Origin: JANRKT01 sp033763355
GTDB lineage: Bacteria; Bacteroidota; Bacteroidia; Chitinophagales; Chitinophagaceae
Assembly: GCA_033763355.1 (NCBI GenBank)
Contig: JANRKT010000196.1
Span: 1-16,365 of the forward strand
Direction: 5' to 3'
Length of the DNA stretch: 16,365 nucleotides
The position numbers and the translations under genes are program-made. Below, piece by piece: positions 8,176 to 13,724 of the stretch. How positions within the stretch are numbered: position 1 is the first letter of the stretch; each line of letters starts with the position of its first letter. The notes beneath the pieces are model-generated. The model was not told the DNA's origin, did no database searches, and saw only the letters and a program-made list of their open reading frames with translations.

Positions 8176-8206
8176 AATAAAAAGCTGGTGATTCATTTTC
8201 ACCAGC
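8176..8206 (-). terminator. Rho-independent terminator of the response regulator gene
   Basis: GCTGGTGA (8184-8191) and TCACCAGC (8199-8206) form a perfect 8-bp stem with a 7-base loop. On the minus strand it is followed by TTTTTATT, so it terminates the response regulator transcript 26 bases after its stop. On the plus strand there is no T-tract directly after the stem, so its effect on the kinase transcript is uncertain. Confidence 0.8.
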
Positions 8207-8231
8207 CATGTATATTTTCTGTATTTGATTT

Positions 8232-8936
8232 TCACGACGGCACTACAAGCCGGAAACCATTGCCATGTATGTTTACAATTTCAATGGTCGGGTCTTCTCT
8301 CAGGTATTTACGCAGTTTGGCAATATATACATCCATGCTCCTGCCGTTAAAGTAAGTATCGCTGCCCCATATTTTTTTAAGTGCTATTTCACGTGGCAAT
8401 AAGTCGTTTTTGTATTCGCTCAGCATTTTCAGCAATTCATTTTCCTTGGGTGAAAGCGTTTGGGTTTTCCCGTCAACGCTCAGTTCACGCAACTTGGGGT
8501 TAAAATGGTATTTGCCAAGGTCAAATTCTATGTTGGCCGATTCTTTATTCAGCTCTTCGTTTCTCTTTAAAATGGCTTTTATCTTCAGCAGCAATACTTC
8601 GCTGTCGAAAGGTTTGGTAATGTAGTCATCTGCCCCAAGCTTATAACCCTGAATGATATCTTCTTTCATGGTTTTGGCAGATAAAAAAAACAGGGGCACA
8701 TCGGGATTGATGTCCCGTATGTCTTCTGCAAGTGTAAACCCGTCAACATGCGGCATCATAACATCCAGCAGGCAGAGGTCAAATTTTTCACGCTGAAAAG
8801 CGGCAAGGCCAAGGCGGCCATCCCTTTCCAGCACCACATCATAATCATTCAGTTCAAGATAATTTTTCAAAACCATACCCAGGTTGGTATCATCTTCACA
8901 TAAAAGTACTTTTGGCTTCGGGGATTCTGTTGACAT
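8232..8936 (-). CDS. OmpR-family response regulator (RprY-like)
   Basis: A 234-residue response regulator: receiver domain plus OmpR/PhoB winged helix. The receiver has the acidic pair in LLCEDD (Asp15/16 region), phosphoacceptor Asp58 in LCLLDVMMP, Ser86 in FFLSAK and Lys108 in DDYITKPF. The C-terminal DNA-binding domain (about 135-234) shows LSPKENELLKML, SMDVYIAKLRKYL and the final wing INIHGNGFRLV. The wording LLCEDDTNLGMVLKNYL closely resembles RprY-type regulators of Bacteroides, which pair with a membrane kinase, RprX. No HisKA-type partner lies next to it here; the neighbouring kinase is convergent and of the NarX type, so I do not infer that they form a pair. The ATG at 8936 is the only sensible start, with the receiver beginning about eight residues later. 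Confidence 0.93.
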   Translation of the reverse strand: MSTESPKPKVLLCEDDTNLGMVLKNYLELNDYDVVLERDGRLGLAAFQREKFDLCLLDVMMPHVDGFTLAEDIRDINPDVPLFFLSAKTMKEDIIQGYKLGADDYITKPFDSEVLLLKIKAILKRNEELNKESANIEFDLGKYHFNPKLRELSVDGKTQTLSPKENELLKMLSEYKNDLLPREIALKKIWGSDTYFNGRSMDVYIAKLRKYLREDPTIEIVNIHGNGFRLVVPS

Positions 8937-9041
8937 GCTTTTCGATTTTAGACAAATAAAAATATTTAGTACTGGCCGGAAAAGATATACCGGATAATCT
9001 TTTGTTAAAGGTAATGGATAAACCGGTTCCCGGAGGTACTG

Positions 9042-9049
9042 TAAATTTG
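9042..9049 (+). promoter_or_regulatory. -7 promoter element of the GroES-like gene
   Basis: TAAATTTG matches the TAnnTTTG consensus exactly, 17 bases upstream of the ATG at 9067. I see no convincing -33 TTTG at the right distance, so the call rests on the -7 element and its placement. Confidence 0.45.
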
Positions 9050-9066
9050 AGGACTAATTTACGGTT

Positions 9067-9438
9067 ATGCGCCTTACGCCCGACAACAGGTTTAAAAAGT
9101 TAATTGTAATTGGTGACCGGATACTCATCAGGCCTTCACGCCCCAATGAAAAAACAGAAAGCGGGTTATACCTGCCTCCCGGTGTGCAGGAAAAGGAAAA
9201 AGTGCAGCAGGGATATGTTATTAAAACCGGTCCGGGGTACGTCATCCCCATGCCCGTTGAAGAAGAAAGCTGGAAACCCGAAGAAGAAAAGATAAAGTAT
9301 GTTCCCCTGCAGGCAAGGGAAGGCGACCTTGCCATATTTCTTTTAAGCGGCGCTACAGAAGTAATGTATGAGGGTGAAAAATATTTTATTGTGCCGCAGA
9401 GCGCTATACTGATGCTGGAAAGAGAGGAGGAAATATGA
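9067..9438 (+). CDS. GroES-like co-chaperonin family protein (Cpn10 fold), orphan
   Basis: A 123-residue protein with the Cpn10 pattern. VIGDRILIRPSRPNEKTESGLYLPPGVQEKEKVQQGYVIKTGPG matches the first strand, mobile loop and following strands of GroES. The loop is at about residues 27-40 and its hydrophobic tip LYLP corresponds to GroES GIVLP. The second half has REGDLAIFLLSGATEVMYEGEKYFIVPQSAILMLERE, like GroES VGDIVIF and the final ESDILAI. It is longer than normal GroES (about 95 residues) because of an acidic insert at about 61-80 (PMPVEEESWKPEEEKIKYVP). No groEL is adjacent, so it is probably a paralogue rather than the main GroES. Whether it caps a chaperonin ring is unknown. The next gene starts 78 bases downstream on the same strand. 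Confidence 0.8.
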   Translation: MRLTPDNRFKKLIVIGDRILIRPSRPNEKTESGLYLPPGVQEKEKVQQGYVIKTGPGYVIPMPVEEESWKPEEEKIKYVPLQAREGDLAIFLLSGATEVMYEGEKYFIVPQSAILMLEREEEI

Positions 9439-9516
9439 GGGCCGCATGAAATATTTTCTTTGCTTTTTAAAACCCTTTTGAATTTATTTTCTTTTACCTT
9501 CCGGAAAACTTTTACC

Positions 9517-11067
9517 ATGGCTGATAAAGAGAAATTTCTTCAGGCTGTTCAGCACGGCTATAGCTTTAAAGGGGAGGCTGTAAAAATAGGAGTTGGCGTG
9601 CTTGACGGCGCTGTAGTAACAGGAGCCGATATAATGCTGCCGTTGAAAACCATGAACCGCCATGGGCTGATTGCCGGAGCTACAGGTACGGGTAAAACAA
9701 AAACCCTGCAGGTAATCAGCGAAGCGCTGAGCGCTGCCGGTGTGCCCGTTTTATTAATGGATATAAAAGGTGATATGAGCGGTATTGCTGCAGCGGGCAC
9801 TGTAAATGATAAAATAATTGAACGCTGCCAGAAGACCGGGACAGAATATAAACCATCAGCGTATCCCGTTGAACTGCTCACACTCAGTAACGAAAAGGGC
9901 GTTCGCCTGAGGGCCACCGTGAGTGAATTTGGCCCGGTGCTGCTATCCAAAATACTTGGCTTAAACGATACACAGGGCGGCCTTGGGGCCATGATCTTTA
10001 AGTATTGCGACGACCATAAAATGCCCTTGCTTGACCTTAAAGATTTTATTAAGGTATTGCAATACGTAAGCGATGAGGGAAAGAAAGAACTGGAAAAAGA
10101 GTATGGCAAAATTTCCACCACTTCAACAGGTACCATTTTGCGCAAAGTTGTTGAACTACAGCAACAGGGCGCTGATATTTTTTTCGGGGAGAAAAGTTTT
10201 GAGGTAGATGACCTGATGAGGGTAAGCGGTGACGGAAGGGGAATAATAAGCGTTTTGCGGGTAACAGATCTGCAGGGTAAGCCGAAATTGTTTTCAACCT
10301 TTATGCTGCAGTTGCTGGCCGAACTATATGCTTCCTGCCCGGAAGAAGGCGACCTTGATAAACCCAAACTGGTAATGTTTATTGATGAGGCCCACCTTAT
10401 TTTCCAGGAAGCCAGCGACGCCCTGTTGCAGCAGATTGAAACCATTATCAAACTCATACGCTCAAAGGGGATTGGTATTTTTTTCTGCACGCAGAACCCC
10501 ATGGATGTACCGGCAAGTGTGCTGGCCCAGCTTGGATTAAAAGTGCAGCATGCATTAAGGGCTTTTACTGCAGCCGACAGAAAGACCATTAAACAAACTG
10601 CAGAAAATTATCCTATAACTGAATTTTACAAAACTGATGAGCTGATAACACAGTTAGGAATAGGCGAAGCGCTGGTAACCATGCTGAATGAAAAGGGCAT
10701 CCCCACCCCTCTGGTGCATTGCATGCTTGTGCCGCCACGGTCAAGAATGGATGTATTGAGTGATGGGGAAGTGGATGACATTGTTAGCCACTCAAAACTG
10801 GTAGCGAAGTACAATGCTGCGGTTGACAGCAAAAGCGCCTATGAGATGCTTACCGAAAAATTAGAGGAGGCAGCGAGGAAAACTGAAGAAGAAAAACCAA
10901 CAGGCCAAAAAGACAAAAAGGAAAAATCTGTGATAGAAGAAGTACTGGATAGTTCCACAGCCCGTCAGGTGGGGAGAACGGCGGCCAGTGTTATTACAAG
11001 GAGTTTATTAGGGGCCCTGGGACTTGGCGGAAGGACAACAAGAAGGAAAAAAACGAGTTGGTTTTGA
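9517..11067 (+). CDS. HerA-like/DUF853 ATPase (YjgR family)
   Basis: A 516-residue P-loop ATPase of the HerA-FtsK superfamily, DUF853 group, like E. coli YjgR. Visible features are NRHGLIAGATGTGKTKT with Walker A GATGTGKT (residues 54-61) and LLMDIKGDMSGIA just after. Walker B is VMFIDEAHLIF (286-296), and IFFCTQNPMDVP contains the polar sensor-like residues. The C-terminus has the conserved SSTARQVGRTAASVITRSLLGALGLGG, preceded by a highly charged, probably disordered linker (about 442-475). The family's role is unknown; HerA relatives are hexameric DNA translocases, but no NurA-type nuclease is nearby. I chose the ATG at 9517, since the family starts with MAD-K-x-x-F. The frame is open upstream to a TTG at 9460, adding 19 residues unlike the family. 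Confidence 0.92.
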   Translation: MADKEKFLQAVQHGYSFKGEAVKIGVGVLDGAVVTGADIMLPLKTMNRHGLIAGATGTGKTKTLQVISEALSAAGVPVLLMDIKGDMSGIAAAGTVNDKIIERCQKTGTEYKPSAYPVELLTLSNEKGVRLRATVSEFGPVLLSKILGLNDTQGGLGAMIFKYCDDHKMPLLDLKDFIKVLQYVSDEGKKELEKEYGKISTTSTGTILRKVVELQQQGADIFFGEKSFEVDDLMRVSGDGRGIISVLRVTDLQGKPKLFSTFMLQLLAELYASCPEEGDLDKPKLVMFIDEAHLIFQEASDALLQQIETIIKLIRSKGIGIFFCTQNPMDVPASVLAQLGLKVQHALRAFTAADRKTIKQTAENYPITEFYKTDELITQLGIGEALVTMLNEKGIPTPLVHCMLVPPRSRMDVLSDGEVDDIVSHSKLVAKYNAAVDSKSAYEMLTEKLEEAARKTEEEKPTGQKDKKEKSVIEEVLDSSTARQVGRTAASVITRSLLGALGLGGRTTRRKKTSWF

Positions 11068-11261
11068 GCCGATTGGGCAATTTATCATGCCCCGAAAACT
11101 TTTTTTCAAGGTATTTATCCCCTTCTTAAAGTTTTATTTCTTCATTTTCAGTTGTTTGCGATTTGGGTCAAGAACCTTTTTAAAAATACTACAAAAGGGG
11201 TATAGGATTATTAACTCTTGTGATTATCTTTACCTCGGTTTTTCATAGGATATTGGATTTT

Positions 11262-11296
11262 AAAAACGGGCTGGATTTCTATCCTGGCCCATTTTT
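11262..11296. terminator. Bidirectional terminator between the DUF853 gene and recQ
   Basis: AAAAAC, then GGGC-T-GGAT (11268-11276), a 4-base loop, ATCC-TG-GCCC (11281-11290), then ATTTTT. The stem has one small internal loop. A-run and T-run flank it symmetrically, so it can act on both strands. It overlaps the recQ stop codon (11295-11297) and separates the two convergent genes. The rest of 11068-11261 shows nothing I can call. Confidence 0.7.
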
Positions 11297-13196
11297 ATTT
11301 TAGGGACACCCTCCCGTCTTCAGCCACATTCAGTTTTTGCTCCGCCACCAGGTAGTTAATGATTTTCCATAGGTGCTCTTCTTTTACTGTACCCACCTGT
11401 TGCAACAATTCTTTTATAGAAAGTGTTTGCCCGTTGAGTATTTCTTTCAGCCTGGAGGAGATCAGCTCAAATTCCCTGCTGCCCGTAACTTCTTTTTTCA
11501 CCCGAAGGCAATTATCGCAAATGCCGCAGGCTTTGATATTTTCATCCCCGAAATATCGTGCTGTTATCACTGCACGGCAATCTTTTGAAGATTTAATGTA
11601 ACCCCTCATTTGTTTTACCCTTTGCTCATACACATCTCTTCTCTTATTGTAAGCTGAAATATTTATGTAAAGGTCTTCAGCCCTTACCCTGTTTTGCCTG
11701 AAGCGTATCTGGGGGGTTTCTTTTTGCGGCAGGTATTTGATAATGCCATGCTGGTTTAAAATAACAAGTTGCTCTTTTACTTCATTTGCACCTGCTTTAA
11801 GCATACGGGCCAGTTGCCTTTCTGAAACGGCCACCGGCTGATCAAAGATACCGCCATAAGAACGGAGCAGGGCTTTTATTAAAGGCTCAAGCGGCGGATG
11901 GAGTTTTTCAAAATCAAATAACAGTTCTTTTGAAGCTGTGAACTGAACAGTTGAGGGGATAAAAATCTGTTCGTGAAAAGAAATAATGTCTTCCTGCTGC
12001 AGCGCCTGCAGTGAATACATGACCTGATATATGTTTAATTTAAAGCGTTTGATGAATTCATTGATGTCAAAATCAAAATAATCATCTTCGCCTGTGCCCG
12101 AGGGCAGTTGCAGGTAATTGGCAAGCGATTGATAAATGGCCCTGATGGTTTCCATGCCAGGATAACGGATAGCGGAAAGCTGTTCCAGTTCTTTTAATTC
12201 ATAATTGTGATAAAGCAGAACGGCAAAAGCCTTCATCCCATCCCTGCCGGCCCGGCCTGCTTCCTGGTAATAATTTTCAAGACAGTCAGGCGCATCCATA
12301 TGAACAACGGTCCTTACATCTGGTTTATCAATACCCATTCCAAATGCATTGGTGCAAACCATGATGCGGCAGGTATTGCTGATCCATTTTTCCTGCCTGC
12401 TGTTCCTTTCATCCTGCGGCAGGCCTGCGTGATAAAAATCAGCATCAAGCTTCTCCATCTTCAGCAGTTCGGCAATTTCCCTGGTACGCCTCCTGCTTTT
12501 GCAGTAAACAATGGCGCTTCCGGCAACTTTTTTCAGGATATCTGTAAGTTTATTGATTTTTGAATCCACTTCGAAAACACTATAGGAAAGATTGGGTCTT
12601 TCAAAAGATTGCCTGAAAATGCAGGGAGATGCAAAATGAAGTTGCTCACAAATATCTTTCTGCACTTCTGGTGTTGCAGATGCAGTTAAAGCAAGAACGG
12701 GCACATTTGGTTTTTGCTGCCTTGTATTTGCAATCTTCAGGTAAGAAGGGCGGAAATCATAACCCCATTGTGAAATGCAATGCGCTTCATCAACAGCTAT
12801 CAGGTTAACTGGTAATGCAGGAAGAAATTCCTGGAACAGCGATGTCTCCAGGCGCTCAGGCGATACATAAAGAAATTTGTAATTGCCATAAGCTGCATTT
12901 TGCAATGTTTTTTTGATGTCTGTATAGGTCATCCCTGTATGTACTGAAAGTGCTGGAATGTTTTTAGTTTTCAGTTTTTCAACCTGGTCTTTCATTAAAG
13001 CGATAAGCGGAGTGATAACAAGGCAAAGCCCCTCTTTTGCCAGAGCCGGAACCTGGAAACAGATTGATTTGCCTCCTCCCGTTGGGAGCAAAGCCAGTGT
13101 GTCTTTTCCTTCCAGAACGGATTGAATAATTTCTTCCTGGAGTGGCCGGAAGGACGGGAAGCCCCAGTATTGCTTTAAGATATGGTTGATGTTCAT
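11295..13196 (-). CDS. recQ: RecQ-family ATP-dependent DNA helicase without HRDC domain
   Basis: A 633-residue 3'-5' DNA helicase. Motifs in order: FPSFRPLQEEII (motif 0), Walker A LPTGGGKS (residues 37-44), ITPLIALMKDQV (motif Ia), DEAH (136-139) followed by the RecQ aromatic loop CISQWGYDFRPSY, and TASAT (171-175). Then come IVYCKSRR (motif IV), TNAFGMGIDKPDVR (motif V) and YYQEAGRAGRDG (motif VI). Four cysteines, 540, 557, 560 and 563, form the zinc site (CGICDNC). After it comes a short helical, winged-helix-like end. There is no HRDC domain. Unlike E. coli RecQ, where the zinc site follows the helicase lobes directly, about 190 residues lie between motif VI and the zinc site. Role: recombination and stalled-fork repair. 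The ATG at 13196 fits the family start. The gene lies 20 bases after the repaired toxin frame and its start codon is in an inverted repeat. Confidence 0.95.
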   Translation of the reverse strand: MNINHILKQYWGFPSFRPLQEEIIQSVLEGKDTLALLPTGGGKSICFQVPALAKEGLCLVITPLIALMKDQVEKLKTKNIPALSVHTGMTYTDIKKTLQNAAYGNYKFLYVSPERLETSLFQEFLPALPVNLIAVDEAHCISQWGYDFRPSYLKIANTRQQKPNVPVLALTASATPEVQKDICEQLHFASPCIFRQSFERPNLSYSVFEVDSKINKLTDILKKVAGSAIVYCKSRRRTREIAELLKMEKLDADFYHAGLPQDERNSRQEKWISNTCRIMVCTNAFGMGIDKPDVRTVVHMDAPDCLENYYQEAGRAGRDGMKAFAVLLYHNYELKELEQLSAIRYPGMETIRAIYQSLANYLQLPSGTGEDDYFDFDINEFIKRFKLNIYQVMYSLQALQQEDIISFHEQIFIPSTVQFTASKELLFDFEKLHPPLEPLIKALLRSYGGIFDQPVAVSERQLARMLKAGANEVKEQLVILNQHGIIKYLPQKETPQIRFRQNRVRAEDLYINISAYNKRRDVYEQRVKQMRGYIKSSKDCRAVITARYFGDENIKACGICDNCLRVKKEVTGSREFELISSRLKEILNGQTLSIKELLQQVGTVKEEHLWKIINYLVAEQKLNVAEDGRVSLK

Positions 13197-13230
13197 GAGG
13201 TGTATATGGCGGATAATTAATACACCTCAT
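13195..13230. repeat. 11-bp perfect inverted repeat over toxin end and recQ start
   Basis: ATGAGGTGTAT (13195-13205) and ATACACCTCAT (13220-13230) are exact inverted copies with a 14-base spacer. In recQ-strand RNA this is an 11-bp stem, 14-base loop hairpin. The 3' arm includes the first two bases of the recQ ATG (13196-13194). The 5' arm holds the toxin's last sense codons before the TAA at 13219-13217 of the repaired frame. No T-tract follows, so it is not a terminator. Confidence 0.75.
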
Positions 13231-13493
13231 CGTGGGTGCCTATGTTTATAAAAACTGCTTTGTTTTTCGTTTTCAAAATTGAAAACTCCTTTAAGGTCAT
13301 ACTCTATTGTAAATGCAAGATATCCTTTGAGGCGCTCTTTTAACTTATATGTTTCTAACCTGGGATGATACGGGTTTTCTATAAATAACTTAGGTTTTTC
13401 TTCGAAAATGATTCTTTTGGAAGGATTTTTATTGAGAAATGACTTCAAGGATCTTCTGAAAGAAGAGCTGAATGCAACTTTAATCTGGCTCAT
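13217..13493 (-). pseudogene. RelE/ParE-superfamily toxin, frameshifted near the C-terminus
   Basis: The intact frame from the ATG at 13493 gives 88 residues, ending early at TGA (13229-13227). Its sequence fits RelE/ParE-type toxins: FSSSFRRSLKSFLNKNPS, then NPYHPRLETYKLKERLKGYLAFTIEYDLKGVF. The family usually ends in a strand followed by IGTHDEVY. Removing one A from the A-run at 13263-13267 gives ENKAVFINIGTHDEVY and a stop at 13219-13217, for a 91-residue product of normal length. As written, the frame replaces this conserved end with KQSSFYKHRHPR. Such toxins are usually mRNA-cleaving or gyrase-targeting enzymes neutralised by the upstream antitoxin; which applies here is not visible. 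The start overlaps the end of the antitoxin frame by 14 bases, typical of a cotranscribed pair. The frameshift could be an assembly error in a homopolymer or true inactivation. Confidence 0.82.
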
Positions 13494-13641
13494 TGGGGGA
13501 GTTCATTAAGTCTGTAGCATTATCATAAAACTTAAGTTGACCTTTTATATGTTCATTCTTTGCCTCCTCGCCTGATTTAGTGATCTCTTCCCTTCTTTTT
13601 TCAATCAGTACTTTTTCGATAATACGTTTTATTTCCTCCAT
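13480..13641 (-). CDS. Probable antitoxin of the RelE/ParE-type pair (short, likely N-terminally frameshifted)
   Basis: A 53-residue, highly charged and helical frame: MEEIKRIIEKVLIEKRREEI, then TKSGEEAKNEHIKGQLKFYD, ending NSPNEPD. It overlaps the toxin start by 14 bases. The pattern IIEK-x-LIEKRREEI-x-K-x-x-EA-x-x-x-x-x-x-GQLK recalls small antitoxins I know upstream of toxins ending GTHDEVY. Those have about 20 more N-terminal residues. The matching piece exists here in another frame at 13694-13629 (MPRFVDIVEDVTSLTIE). It would join this frame if one base were added near 13641-13646, giving about 71 residues. So the antitoxin either starts at 13641 and is short, or is frameshifted. A TGA lies two codons upstream of the ATG in its own frame, so no longer unbroken start exists. 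Confidence 0.65.
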   Translation of the reverse strand: MEEIKRIIEKVLIEKRREEITKSGEEAKNEHIKGQLKFYDNATDLMNSPNEPD

Positions 13642-13704
13642 CCTTCAATTGTAAGAGAGGTAACGTCTTCTACTATATCAACAAACCGCGGCATATAAAT
13701 ATGG

Positions 13705-13724
13705 TTTTATTAAATTTAATAAAA
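13705..13724. promoter_or_regulatory. 20-bp perfect palindrome upstream of the toxin-antitoxin pair
   Basis: TTTTATTAAATTTAATAAAA is an exact palindrome directly after the copA stop codon (13727-13725) and 11 bases before the antitoxin upstream ATG (13694). On the minus strand it contains TAAATTTA, 7 of 8 with the -7 consensus. It is best explained as an operator/promoter for toxin-antitoxin autoregulation. It lacks GC pairs, so a terminator is less likely. Confidence 0.5.

Noticed and set aside
9460..9516. TTG-started 19-residue extension of the DUF853 protein
   Set aside because: Hydrophobic, not family-like, and the ATG at 9517 matches the usual N-terminus.
9558..10589. A 343-codon open frame on the minus strand inside the DUF853 gene
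   Set aside because: It is fully antisense to a gene with clear Walker motifs, is rich in serine and proline as expected from a reversed codon pattern, and resembles no family I know.
13705..13724. The AT palindrome as an insertion-site or transposon end
   Set aside because: No transposase, no target duplication and no second copy was noticed in the window; an operator fits better.
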